A DNA stretch of 64,000 nt, from positions 434,001-498,000 of the forward strand of contig OZ287709.1 in the NCBI GenBank assembly GCA_965649825.1. Reading direction: 5' to 3'. Every line of letters begins with the position of its first letter. The stretch's first letter is position 1. The DNA is from Penicillus capitatus. Its lineage: Eukaryota; Chlorophyta. The translations under genes were made by a program, and so were the position numbers. This document shows positions 47,290-59,177 of the stretch, piece by piece. The notes under the pieces were generated by a model. It did no database searches. It was not told the DNA's origin and was given only the letters and a program-made list of their open reading frames with translations.

Positions 47290-49975
47290 ATGCAAAAGTG
47301 GATTCTTAGATCGCCTCTGGGGGCCAAACCCATACCGTGTCGCGCACTGCCCATTTCGAAGCGAAATGCACAAGTCGCGAAGCTACGTGCCCAGCCTCGC
47401 GCACAACCCCGTCGTCGCCGACATCTTCCTACAACGCATATCGTCCGAGCGGAATGGAGAGGGAGGACGTGGAAACGCAACGCTACGGAGTTTGCCGCCG
47501 AGTCTCGCGTCTCCCAAGATCTCGCTTTTGCAGCGGGTAAGGTGCGACGCGATGTTGACCGCCGTGGTCAGAGTCGTCGTAGGTGCATTTCAGCCGCTTG
47601 GTCCCTCTCCAACACCACAAGGCGTCAATTTCGCTCTCTATTCGCGTCATGCTTCCTCTGTGACGCTCTGTCTGTTCACCGCCGAGCGTCAGCCGATCAA
47701 AGAATACACACTAGATCGGCAGGAAAACCGAACAGCGGACAATTGGCATGTGGAAGTGAAGAATCTCCCGAAATCGGGAATTCTCTATGGGTACAGAGTG
47801 ACGGGTGACGGAGGATGGGAGTCGGGAAATCGCTGGGAGAAGAATCGCATTTTTCTTGATCCGTATGCCCCTCTCGTCTCGGCCCGGGAGAAATTCGCTG
47901 TCCGAGATAACCGCGAGGCATTTGAGCACAAAGTGCGTCAGAACGCGTGATCCGATACAGACCTAACCGCACCATACTTTGCATGTCATACATAGGTGGG
48001 GAGTCAGTTTCTGGGGACATTTGATTTCGAAGCGGAGCCTTACGATTGGGGAGACGATGACAAGAGACAACGCATTGATCAAAAAGATCTCGTCATCTAC
48101 GAAATGCCTGTACGTACATTTACAGCCGATCCCTCGAGTGGTCTCGACGAGGGGGAACGCGGAACGTTCCAAGGCGTCACCAAAAAAGTGTGCCCGTCTC
48201 ATGGATGGATGGTCAGGTTGCACCCTGTCAATGTTCTCTTTGCAGATTCCCCATTTGGTCAGCCTGGGCATCAATGCCGTGGAACTGCTTCCTGTATTTG
48301 AGTATGATGAATTGGAGTTCCAGCGTTTCAAGAATCCAAGGGATCATATGGTGAACATCTGGGGATACTCACATCTCAATTTCTTCGCTCCGATGAGCCG
48401 CTTCGCAGCGAACGGAGAAGGGCCAACGGGAGCGGCTCGACAGTTCAAAGACATGGTTGCCGCGTCGGTCGTCTCTTGGGATTCCTCTTTCGGGACTGAC
48501 GGTTGTGTCTGCTATCCAGATTCCACAAAGCCGGGATCGAAGTCATTCTCGATGTCGTCTACAACCACACAGCTGAATCGGATGACAAGACAGCCTATCC
48601 CATTTCTTTCAGGTCCGTCCGTCAGTGGCTTCCGAAGCCAGTCCCTCGTGCCACGAGTATATGAATGTATGGTGTTGGCAGGGGGATTGATTCCAGAGTG
48701 TATTACATGACAGATACGAATGCCTTCGTGCAGTTGATCAATTACAGTGGATGTGGCAATACCGTCAATGCCAATCATCCTGTGACCACTCAGCTCATTC
48801 TGGATTCGCTTAAGCACTGGGTGCAAGAATACCATGTCGATGGCTTTCGTTTCGATCTCGCCAGTTGCTTGTGTCGCGGTCGGTCTTCACCTGTCACATC
48901 ATTTATGTCTCTCATGCATGCTTTTGATTTCAGATGATAAGGGCCAGCCAATTGCAGCACCTCCTATTATACGCGCCATTGCCAAAGATCCCGTTCTAAA
49001 GGACTGCAAGCTGATTGCGGAGCCCTGGGATCTGGGAATGTACCAAGTGGGACAGTTTCCCAATTGGGATCGATGGTCCGAATGGAACGGTATGTATCGC
49101 GACGATGTGCGGCGTTTTGTCAAAGGAGATGGGGGAATGAAGAAGGCATTGGCACAGAGACTCTGCGGCTCATCCGATCTCTACCAAAACAACAATCGCA
49201 AGCCCTTTCACTCTATCAACTTCATCGTCGCCCACGACGGCTTTACTCTCTACGATCTCGTCTCCTACAATCAGAAACACAACGATGCAAATGGAGAGAG
49301 CAATAATGACGGTAACAATGACAATCTCTCGTGGAACTGTGGAGCGGAGGGGGACACGGGAGATGAAGGCGTGCAGCGATTGCGCCAGAAGCAGATGCGA
49401 AACATGATCGTCGTTCTGATGCTCTCTCAAGGAACGCCAATGATTTTGTGCGGAGATGAGTATGGACACACGTGCCACGGCAACAACAATTGGTATGGGC
49501 ACGATTCACAAATGACGTGGTTTCAGTGGGCGAAGCTGGAAAATGGCACTGGCAAAGATCTGTTTAGATTTACATCCGAAATGATAAAGTTCAGAAAACA
49601 ACATCCGTCGCTGGGACGCTATGAATTTGTCGGGTGAGCAGGCACAAGATATCTATACCTATGCTTGCCGCCATCGCATTTGTTAGGGAGAGTGATGTGA
49701 CGTGGCATGAAGATAACTGGGATAACGAAGAGAGTCGCTTCTTGGCGTTTACATGGCATGATGGAGAGGGCGGACAAGAGTTGTACTGCGCTCTCAACGC
49801 ACATGCGTTTTCCATCCAATGCCATCTTCCACCAGCACCACATGGAAAGAGATGGTGTCGTATCGTGGATACCAATCTGCAACCTCCTAAGGATATCACA
49901 CCTGGAGGGAACAGTGGCGTGGAACCTGTCTACACGATCGAAGCGTTTTCAAGTATTGTGCTAGTGGCCAAATGA
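47290..49975 (+). CDS. Isoamylase-type debranching enzyme
   Basis: Glycoside hydrolase family 13 enzyme that cuts alpha-1,6 branches of starch or glycogen. Introns 47537-47582, 47933-47995, 48188-48245, 48474-48519, 48613-48681, 48879-48933 and 49634-49686 restore one frame. In order: CBM48-like start ([20 protein letters not shown]), [11 protein letters not shown], the nucleophile in [10 protein letters not shown], the acid in LIAEPWD, and [14 protein letters not shown] with the transition-state His-Asp. [10 protein letters not shown] and LCGDEYG are typical of plant-type isoamylases, closest by eye to the ISA3 kind. The first 80 residues are basic with many Arg and Pro; whether they are a transit peptide is unclear, since red algae keep starch in the cytosol. 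Confidence 0.95.
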
Positions 49976-50545
49976 GCCGAATCAGCCAAATGGACGTTGC
50001 AAATGCATCCATGTAAAGAATCTTGACGTCGCGTCCTGTCATTTCACGTCGCCTCAGTGATTGAATGACGTGTGGGGTCACGATCATAAGGGCGCATCGA
50101 GATTGTGCTGACGGGCAAGGCCAAATGTCCAGACGATGGATCGGATACGCTTAGCTGAAAAAGGGGTTCTCGCGTCATAAGACGGGTGGCTTCTCGTTTC
50201 CTGTCTTCCATTTCATTCGACGATCCGTCTTCTGGCGGTTACAGGTCGTCACATCCTTGCTTTCAACAGAACGCGGGATCAGGATTACTCTGACAGATGG
50301 CGTTGCCTTGGCATTCCGTTGTGTCTGTACGGAATGAATTGTTTTCCATCTGGCCACAGGCTTCATCTCTCTTTCGGCCAACGCAGACGAGATCTCTGTC
50401 TGGTCGAGGTGTCTTTTGGTCTTGCATCCTTCCAAGAACGGGGATTAGCATCTCCTTCATTTTCTGTACGACGTGGTCTGTCCATTCGTGTCCCATCTGA
50501 GCACTCGACAAAGTCTTGTTGGGCCAGGCTCTATTCACTCCGATC

Positions 50546-51802
50546 ATGTCGCGCTCTCTTGTCGCATCTGTTTCTCCGACGGCGCTGTCTTCGCGCCCAA
50601 CGCGACGTCTGCTGCCGAAAAAGACGCGACAGGTCACGCTGTCTGCTCGGTTCGCCAGAGAACGGCCTTTCGAGTGAGCACTCCGATTCTCACCGCCCAC
50701 TCTACCGTTCTCTTTCTCTTCAGCTGGGGAGTCTATCAAAACAGAGCGCGTCCCAAGGGACGTGGAACGAGCAGCGGAAAACAGCCAGAGGATGACAATG
50801 CCGAAGAGACATCCGAAGTGGAACCTGCAGCCGAGGTGACACCGACGGAAGCGGAAGGCAAAGAGATCACATCGTCCGAGGCCTCGGCCAGTAAACAAAC
50901 AACCTACAGATCTGATCACTTGACGCTGTTGAAATGGTGGAGGTGCCCCAAAAGCGAAACCAGCTGCACAGAATCCGTCTCCGTCTCCGCCGCCAGAAGA
51001 AACCGAAGATGCTGAAGAGGAAGATACCGTTGCTCCGTGGGTAGAAGACAGAGCCACCGATATACGCAAGTTCAAATCCTCTCTATTCAGTACTGTGGCA
51101 GGCTACGATCGTGGTTTTGCTGCCGTTGTATGTGTGACGTCACATCTGTCACACTTTTCATGTGATCGGTCTGTAGGCGAAAGACACGGCGCAGATTCGC
51201 CAGATCGTGGAGAGCTTGGAGACACTCAGCGGGTCCATTGACTTGACAGGCGATAGCAAAACGGAGCCCAGTTCCCAGCAACTCTTTGATGGGACATGGA
51301 AGTTGATTTTTTCCTCGGCCTTTAATGCAGGGAGTCGGCGAGTGAGACCATCCCCTTTGGGCTTCTCCCTGGGGCCTGTCTATCAAGTGATTGACATGCA
51401 GAAAAGAGAACTCGACAATGTACTCGAGCTGCTCTTTTTCAATTCTCCTCGCTTTCCCTGGACGCCCTCCAACGCTGTTCCCAAAATCCGCGTTGTTCTG
51501 AAGCATGAGATGAATTTCAGTATGTCCATTGTCAGCGTTGCATTGAAAGAAACCACTCTGCGCGTCCTAGACACGTTAGTTTCTATGCACATGGTCAGAA
51601 AGAGATGCTGAAAGTGTGATGGTGTAGGGGATTTGACATTCCCAAAGTGACACTGCCATCTCTGGCTGCCTTTGTACGCAGCTTAACGCGCCGCCAGAAG
51701 GATGGCGAATTCAGTCTGGTATATCTGGATGAAGATTTGCGGATCACGGAAGGCGATCGCTCTGAGCTACGTATCTTCGTTAAAGTTCCGGATCTGGAGT
51801 AG
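50546..51802 (+). CDS. Plastid-lipid-associated protein (PAP/fibrillin)
   Basis: Plastoglobule or thylakoid lipid-binding protein. Exons join across 50674-50723, 50891-50942, 51128-51176 and 51575-51627. The start MSRSLVASVSPTALSSRPTR is a typical plastid transit peptide without an ER signal. A Pro/Glu-rich linker follows, then the PAP domain: FDGTWKLIFSSAF, LGPVYQVIDMQKRELDN, a beta-barrel, and the C-terminal signature FSLVYLDEDLRITEGD with a final short helix. Intron 51128-51176 has TGTGACGTCACA and GTCACACTTTT; intron 51575-51627 has GAAAGTGTGATGG. It is good evidence that the host has a plastid. Confidence 0.92.
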
Positions 51803-51981
51803 TAGATGCTCATTCCGCCTCGCATCTCCATTTCTGGCTGGCAAACCACAAATCGCATGTTGTGATTCTTTGTTTCTTCTTTTTGATGTTACCAACAATA
51901 TCCTTGCATGTGAAATGACCCAAAAATCGAAGCGTTTGAATCTTATGACCCTCAATTTACAGAACAAGAACATGTGCGTCG

Positions 51982-53123
51982 TCATCGGCGACGACATCCC
52001 TGACGTTTGCCCCACGGTTTGAAATTTTCTTCCGTTTGCATACAAGAGGCCGTCAGGAGGGAATCTCCAATCCACTCAACTGCAAAACCTGGTACCATAG
52101 TGAAGCATCGATCCCAGCAGTTCCCTCTGCTACAGAGATAGAAGATATCCTCAAGGACCCTGCAGCGATGCGGAAACGTGCCTTGTGATTTCTGAAGGAT
52201 GATATCTTTGCTGCACGAGAGGATATACCAGCACTTTCGTTCGATTTCTCGCCTCAGTTGATGACGCACCCATTCTACACAGCACACTTCTTCAAAAAGT
52301 GTGACCTCGTGGAGGCTAACTTACTTGAATAACCAACAATGAGTTTGAAATCCTCAGGAGGAATTTGATCGGCCTGTACTTTTGTCTGGGCATCTTCGAA
52401 TCCGCCAGAGTAAACGCCATCGACGATCTTTGCGGATTTATCCAGTTCGCCATGACTGTGCAGAACGTGTAAGGAATTCATTTCCATAGGACCTCCGAAA
52501 TAGATCCGTTCAGTCTGGAACTTCCCGGGATTCCAGCCACGCGTCAAAGCGCCCTCGAGCAGTACACTGGATGGATAGTTTAACACGAGCCCCATCGACT
52601 CCCTCGCGTCATCTATCTCACACGTCACATCACACCTTTGATGCAATACAGCACGATAAGCACGCCTACCGTAAGTCATAAGAAGAATCACGGATCGATG
52701 GAAGAATCCCAGTTGATTGTGACGGCAAACAAGCAGGCATCCTCTTTCTGGCTGCGAGATCTCGTGGGCCCATGACGATGTATCGAAGTCAGAGACAGTC
52801 CTCCCCTGTTCCATCGACACGAGCTTGGCACGAACCGATCGCCAGTCGTCGCTGAGCTAAGTAGGAATTGAAGGTGGATGAGGTGGGAAGGAGAGGATCC
52901 ACACTTCACAGTCTGCAACGTCGTCGTTGTTCGGTTGGCCAACATCACCATGAGCCTCGAGGGCAAACCAGTACTGAGTCATAGACGTGCGTTTATTCAG
53001 AAGACTGCTGCTTTCTTTGTGCCTTGTGGATCGCCCATGGCGAGACGTTTTGCGTTGAGAAGACGACAGAAGACGACCGGCGTTTTCTGCCGGACTAATT
53101 TTTGACAACATCAAAACGAACAC
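51982..53123 (-). CDS. YqgE/AlgH-like protein (DUF179), probably plastid
   Basis: Family of unknown biochemical function found in bacteria and plastids. Key blocks: SDDWRSVRAKLV, GCLLVCRHNQLGFFHRSVIL, SMGLVLNYPS, IYFGGPMEMNSLHVLHSHG and FKLIVGYSKWVRHQL. Introns near 52812-52859, 52620-52676 and 52275-52324 connect them. The N-terminal 75 residues are Ser/Arg-rich, starting MFVLMLSKISPAENAG at 53123, consistent with a transit peptide. The C-terminal tail (…FKPWGKRQGCRRR) is longer and more basic than usual. It is divergent from, and 21 bp away from, the start of the Canopy-like gene. Confidence 0.85.
52275..52324 (-). other. DUF179 intron with perfect hairpin
   Basis: A 50-nt GT-AG intron starting GTAAGTTAG. 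Read on the minus strand it has CACACTT followed after seven bases by AAGTGTG, a perfect 7-bp stem of the shared intron core. Confidence 0.85.
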
Positions 53124-53144
53124 CTCTGCGTCAAATGATTCATC

Positions 53145-54117
53145 ATGTGGCTTTTTGTACTCGGCTGTGCTCTGCTATGGACGAACGCGGCGACGCAGCC
53201 AATGGGATTCGCCAATCAGCCCGAAGAAAAAGCGCCTGTGGTGAAATCCGATTTGAAATTCATTGCCTGTCAAAGCTGCGAAACCCTGATTGGCAAAGCG
53301 GATGAATGGGTCAGAGGCATGAAGCTTGAAGCCAAGCCCGGAAAGAAAGTGCGTCACACTTTGGTGGAAGTGTGATGTGACAGGTCTTGTGTTCGTCAGG
53401 TGACAGAGGCGGATATCTTTGGTTATCTAGAGAAGATGTGTGACCCCGATACGGATGAAGGGGAATGGATTACTATGATCGATCTCGTTGAATCGAATTC
53501 GGAACTTAAACTGGTCGACATGAACATGGTTTCACCATTGATGCTTGATTTGATGCATTTAAGGCTTCCTGTGTGAAGTTTAGGTGGGATTCTGTGGCAC
53601 GGAGTGTCGGACAGTGGCTAGAGCTTGTACGGATTTGATCGAGGAGATCGACTATGATTTGACGGAAGCTCTGTTCAAAGGAGAGAAAGATCAGCCGACG
53701 ATGCAACGACGTTTCTGTCGAGAGTTATCTTCTGTCTGCGCCAAGAAACCACCGAAGCTTCCGGCAGATCGCCCCGAGGGTCCACCATTCGTTGCCATGA
53801 CGGAAGAAGACTACAAAATGGCGAAGATGATGCAGCAGATGAAAGAGATGGGATTAGGAGGGCGCGTTTTCGATCAGGACTCCGCCCAACGGTTCATCGA
53901 CGAGCACTCCGGCGTGGAGGACGAAGATGAAGACGACGACGACACAAAAGAACGCGTAGAGAAGGAAGAGGTGCTTTCCAGACGGCCCTCGTGGTCAGAT
54001 GCTCTTCAATGGGCACAGAAGGAGGTTGGAAAGACACTGACCTCTGGGTTGGAATCGGCTCGGGATTTGTACGATCGATGGACGGAACGATTTCGAAAAG
54101 ATAAGAGAGAACTGTAA
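53145..54117 (+). CDS. Canopy/MIR-interacting saposin-like ER protein
   Basis: Small secretory-pathway protein with a saposin-like disulphide domain (DUF3456), related to animal Canopy and plant homologues. A signal peptide, MWLFVLGCALLWTNAATQP, opens the protein. Cysteines follow the family order: CQSCETLIGKAD, MCDP, FCGTECRTVARAC and FCRELSSVC. The C-terminal 130 residues are highly charged, with an acidic run (EDEDEDDDDT) and then helices ending RFRKDKREL, without a clear HDEL-type retention signal. Introns 53349-53399 and 53529-53583 split it. Confidence 0.9.
53349..53399 (+). other. Intron with perfect 8-bp hairpin
   Basis: TCACACTT pairs with AAGTGTGA across a six-base loop inside this 51-nt intron, followed by TGTGAC. 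It is the clearest symmetrical version of the shared intron core. Confidence 0.9.
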
Positions 54118-54267
54118 ATTAAGGAAGGGCATGTTGCCATCTCCCAAGGAGCAACAACTGGATTCGTTCATAACTTCAATCTCATCGGTTCATTGAATGG
54201 GATACGGTAGGTATCAGACATTGGAGACCGTCTGAACGCAAACAATACTCAATGCTAAGAATCATCT

Positions 54268-55919
54268 CTAGATTTTGCTTTGGACTGTCTTGAACGAGTC
54301 CACGATGGCATTGGCCAAATGCTCTGCTTTGCTGGAAGGCAGACCTGCCAAAGAGATACGGCCATCCTTTGTCATATAGACGTGATGTTTGTTGGTCATG
54401 TTCTCGACCTAGACAGACACACCAATAGAAGGATAAGTCGAATGGTCGAGAAGGGGGTATGGACCTGAGCAGGGGATAGACCAGTGAAGGAGAACATGCC
54501 GATCTGGGACGTTACAAATGTCCAGTCCTTGTCTGGCATGAGCTTGACGAGATGGTCGTAGAGCACTTTGCGAACATTCATAATACGTCCAGCCATTTGT
54601 TCCATCTCCATTTTCCAAGCATTGAAAAAGTCAGGGTTGCTGACCACTTCCGTAACGATGCGAGCGCCATGCACAGGAGGATTGGAGTAGATGGCACGCG
54701 CCAACTTCTTCAGCTGACTCAAGACACGGGGAGCAACCGCAGTGTCACTCACAACAAAGTTCAGTGCGCCGATGCGCTCAGCATAGAGTCCGAGATTTTT
54801 GGAGTAGGACTGCGCCACAATGACCTCAAGGCCCTTCTCGACGAAGAACCTCGGAGCGTAGGCGTCCTCCTCCAGCGATCCGGTGGCGAATCCCTGGTAG
54901 GCGACGTCGAAGAAAGGCAAGTGGTTCTTCTTCTGACAGAGATCGCAGATCTGAGACCACTGCTCCTTCGTCGGATCGATGCCCGTCGGATTGTGGGCGC
55001 AACCTTGAGGCAGACACACATGCGCACACATCCAATCTGCTGGCGACGTCTACCGTGCAGCAGGATCACCGATCCGTCGGGTGCGGCCTCGATGTCGGCG
55101 ACCATTCCCTCGAAGTCGAGTCCCGTTGTCTTGGGATCGAAGTATCGGTAGGACTTCCACGGCACCCCTGCGTCCGAGAAGATGGACTTGTGGTTTCCCC
55201 ACGTGGGATCGGAGAAGTAGATCGTCGTGTTTGGCATGAAGCGTTGAATGAAGGCTGCGCCCACACGCAAGGATCCGGTGCCCGACAGAGATTGGATCGT
55301 CACAATACGCCCCTACAATCTCACATCATGAGTTACCATCTCTATCCCAGTCCTTTCACCTCATTGAGGACGGGATTGCCATCTCCAAATAGCAAAGAGG
55401 CTGTCGCTTTCTTGAAAGCCGGCAGTCCGTCGATAGGCAGGTACTCTTTGTTCTCGCCCTTTTCCAACATCAGTTGTTCCGCCTATCGGAAATCCAATCG
55501 TCATGTACGTCATCTACCGACGCGTCGCTTACTTTCTTGACGACGTCCAGGACATAGGGCGTGAGCTCTTCCGTGCGGTAGGCGCCGACACCCAAGTTGA
55601 GTCTGTCGGGATGATCGTCGCGCTTGAACGCCTCGGTAACTCCGAGAATCGGGTCCGGCGGCGCTTGCTCAACGGATTCGAGTTTCGATGTCATGGTGAG
55701 TGAAGCGCGAACAGCGAAAGAACGGCGCGAACGGACAGTAGGTCGAACACGTTTTGTCTTCAGAGACAGGCACGCCTGCACGTACACACCACGTTGCCAA
55801 GCGTCACCCGGAATCCGACACGGAAAGATCGTCAAACTCGAATTCAAGAACGTTCCGCAACGTAGCAGCGTCAAGTAGACAAAGGAAAGATGAGAAAAAA
55901 CTGAACGTTGTGCAAACAC
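54268..55919 (-). CDS. Aspartate aminotransferase, active copy
   Basis: PLP enzyme interconverting aspartate and oxaloacetate with glutamate and 2-oxoglutarate. Class I signature complete: [15 protein letters not shown] near the N-terminus, [36 protein letters not shown], and the Schiff-base lysine in [16 protein letters not shown] (Lys codon at 54798-54800). Introns include 54419-54464 and 55004-55053. An in-frame ATG at 55694 ([10 protein letters not shown]) matches the family start; the frame continues upstream to 55919 with a basic segment ending [11 protein letters not shown], which could be an organelle presequence. Codons from 54801 to 55282 are almost identical to the second copy at 57628-58109, including an intron. 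Confidence 0.93.
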
Positions 55920-56098
55920 TTACGCGTTTGTGCTGAGCAGTCGGCGCCGGAATTCGAGTAGCGAGCATGAAAGACGACATCTTTTCAGCGAACCCGACTA
56001 AATGCGATTGAAACCGACGACGGCTTGAGTTTCTGCACGTACCAACAGATTTAACCGCATGTCGAACGCTAGATCAGCGCGTGGAAGACGCATGTTCC

Positions 56099-56789
56099 AT
56101 GCCCTTTGGCGACGTGGCCGCCGTCCGTCGCACCTTTTTCCTGATCATGTATCGCAATTTTGTTCAAGTTTCGTTCAATGGGGGTTGTGAGTGGAGAGGG
56201 GAAAGACGACTCTGGTCTCGACGGTTCAAGGTTGCCGCGGTGAGGAGTCAGGGTCACCAACTGACCGTATCGACTTTGAAAGGCCGCTCAAAGTACCGCC
56301 TGTCCTGCCAGACTGAAGAAAAGGGCGACAGAATTGACCTCTACGATGCAGCACTGAACTGCGCCAGACGATGTCAGTACAATACTGCCCAATCCCTTTT
56401 CGAGGAGCTGTTAGCAACTGACCCACACCTCTGCAAAGCATGGGTGTCTTATGCCCAAGCATGTCATCATCATCATTGCGCTGATTGAGATGTCGTTGGT
56501 GTAGATGATGCGACGTTGTTTTCAAGATGATGTTCATGAGGCTTATGACTATCCTCGGCGCATTTTGCAGCGCGGTATGCAGATCAATCCTCACAGTGGA
56601 TGTCTAGCACAGGCATGGGGACTGTTGGAGCTTCGGAGAGGCAACAGTCGCGGTGCTGTGAATCTATTGGAGAGATCCGTCATACTCGATCCGTCTTGTT
56701 CGCCTGTGCTTAAGTGGAATCCTGTCCAGAAAGCCAAAGAGAACATAGGACCCAGAAAAAAGAAAGTCGGCAAGAGAATGAAGCAATAG
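56099..56789 (+). CDS. HAT/TPR-repeat protein
   Basis: A half-TPR (HAT) repeat protein: YDAALNCARRCQYNTAQSLF, HLCKAWVSYAQ, AYDYPRRILQRGMQINPHSG and LAQAWGLLELRRGNSRGAVN. This style is known from plastid RNA-stability factors such as HCF107/Mbb1, and the basic N-terminus could be a transit peptide. About 215 residues is short for that group. One intron, 56459-56504, best fits as a GC-AG intron, since that keeps the WVSYAQ repeat helix; a GT donor at TGG|GTGTC would also be in frame but deletes it. The gene lies between the two aminotransferase genes, on the opposite strand. Confidence 0.65.
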
Positions 56790-57082
56790 ACAGACATCGC
56801 AAAGAAAAGCATGTGGTATTAATGGAAGTGATAGGGTGAACGAGATCTGTCGTTTCTTAATGACGCTTTCTAGTTGTAACGGAGAATGAAATGCACAATC
56901 TGAAAAGCAGCAAAGGTGGTGGATAATATGCATGTGAATAAAAAACGGCTTGGAGTGGACAATCAAACACGAAACGCTGATGGATATGAGAACAGAACGA
57001 TTGAGAAAGTGGGAATTTCTTAGACAACATCCCCTCTTCTCGAAAACCGAAGAACGAGGAAAAAACGAAATGAAGTTTATTC

Positions 57083-58652
57083 TCAAGCAGAATTGTAGAC
57101 GATCATCTTATCTTGTACGCATCTGATCGTAGCAACGATGACTTCGGCAACGTGCTCTGTCGCATCCAGAGATAGGGCTGTCAATGTCAGAACACCATCG
57201 GCACCAAAATACACACGGTCTTTATCTTTTAGAAGGCGGACCTAGTGACAACATAGTCTATGGATTGATTAAGTGATGCGTGACACAGCACCTGGAAGGA
57301 AGAAAATCCAATAAACAGGTATATTCCACGCTGAGAGGACAAGTATGACCAATCCCGATTTGGCATCAATCGCCAAAGGTGATAGCAGATTTTTTCACGG
57401 ACATTTCGGATGCGTTGATGCATGATTTTCAGAGCAGTCTTCCATTGTGCAAACAATTCAGGGTCATTCATGACCTCTGTGACATGTCGACTACCGTGAA
57501 CAGGAGGAAATGCATACATGGGACGTGTCAAGAGCAACAGCTGGCTCTTTATACGATTGATCACTGCACTGTCGTCCATCACAAAAATCAGTCCTCCAAC
57601 ACAGTCCCTGCCAAGTCCCAGATTCACGGAGTAGGACTGTGCTACAATGACCTCAAGGCCCTTCTCGACGAAGAATCTCGGAGCGTAGGCGTCCTCCTCC
57701 AGCGATCCGGTGGCGAATCCCTGGTAGGCGACGTCGAAGAAAGGCAAGTGGTTCTTCTTCTGACAGAGATCGCAGATCTGAGACCACTGCTCCTTCGTCG
57801 GATCGATGCCCGTCGGATTGTGGGCGCACCCTTGAGGCAGACACACATGCGCACACATCCAATCTGCTGGCGACGTCTACCGTGCAGCAGGATCACCGAT
57901 CCGTCGGGTGCGGCCTCGATGTCGGCGACCATTCCCTCGAAGTCAAGTCCCGTTGTCTTTGGATCGAAGTATCGGTAGGACTTCCACGGCACCCCTGCGT
58001 CCGAGAAGATGGACTTGTGGTTTCCCCACGTGGGATCGGAGAAATAGATCGTCGTGTTTGGCATGAAGCGTTGAATGAAGGCTGCCCCCACACGCAAGGA
58101 TCCGGTGCCAGAGGGTGTTTGTACAGATAAAGCACGTCCCTACATGACATTTTATCATCATCGCTCTCGTTGAATGTGCGCAGTTAAACGACTTTATGCA
58201 ATGCATTCGAATCTTTCCCTAGGACAAGCTCAAGTGTCAGTCTGTTGAATAGAGGAGAACCGTCGAGCTGAGTGTATTCTTTGTCAAGTCCCTTCTTGAA
58301 GATTCTATCATCCGTTCTCTGCGCGAATCGTAGAGAGGCAATGTCAATTGCTGCAAGAAACAACGAAGGCACAACTCGGTGCAAGACGTTCATTTCGCGT
58401 GGTAGCGATTGTTGAGTATGCGTGTCTTCATCAGCTACGACTCCTCGCTTTGCTATATCCTCCCCGTTTGTGTCCAGGGCCCTTCCTATATTCGATGTCG
58501 GCCGAATAAACATTGCAAAGTAAGAGTCGGTCGGGGAAAACGTCGACTTCGTCGCATCGCTGTCCCATCAAAGACAAAAATATTGAAGAGACGAACGCGT
58601 TCAACTGACAGTCAAATTGACGAGCAATGCGCTCATCTGATAGAATAGCCAA
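57083..58652 (-). CDS. Aspartate aminotransferase-like paralogue, active-site lysine lost
   Basis: The middle exons match the first copy ([40 protein letters not shown]). Where the Schiff-base lysine should stand the codon at 57625-57627 is GTG, giving AQSYSVNLGLGRDCVG. The nearby Arg and Tyr of YAER are also gone. The C-terminal part (…NRDWSYLSSQRGIYLF…, ending MIVYNSA) is far more diverged yet open, and splicing at 57243-57292 or so is kept. The N-terminal exons (58184-58652) are poorly conserved; I cannot settle those junctions. It may be an expressed pseudoenzyme or a decaying gene kept similar in the middle by gene conversion. Confidence 0.6.
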
Positions 58653-59177
58653 CTATGCGCGTTGTTTGCAATGTGTCTGAAAGAGTCCGCGCAGGCAAGA
58701 CCCTCAGCGGTTTGTTTGATCCCACTTCTGCCACCAGGGCAATATCTCCCTCTCGTCTCTTCTTGAGTCGAGAGGGAGAAGATAACGTAGTAACATGAAT
58801 AACAAGCATCCACGATAAGACCATCATCCATCTCGCCAGAGGATTGCCTCATCCGCTCTTTTCGTTCGGACAGTTACGCATCTGTCCCTTTCTTTTCTAT
58901 TTCTGATATTGTCTGCTCAGACATGATCGAGCTTGGTGCCACAATAAGAAAACAGTAGTGCAAGAGTTCGAGTCCTACGCAAAAGTCTGGATCTTATTAA
59001 TCCATAGGCGGTGTTCAAAGAGAGATAACGTCTTCTGTCATTCCTTCAGGACGTCATGTTCAATAAGAAGACAGTCAATGTCGCTGACGCTGACGGCGCC
59101 GTAAACGACGACTCGAAACTCTCATGTCGATGTGACGCTTCTCCAAAAGCTGCTGGACATTTGATACCCGATCGGTC
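58653..59177. other. Intergenic region
   Basis: Divergent spacer between the aminotransferase paralogue and the CDK gene. Short frames on both strands only. A GTTCGAGTCC at about 58966 resembles a tRNA T-loop, but no matching stems are present. Confidence 0.45.

Noticed and set aside
58930-58985. tRNA-like GTTCGAGTCC
   Set aside because: The flanking bases do not form a T-stem, and no D- or anticodon arm is found upstream.
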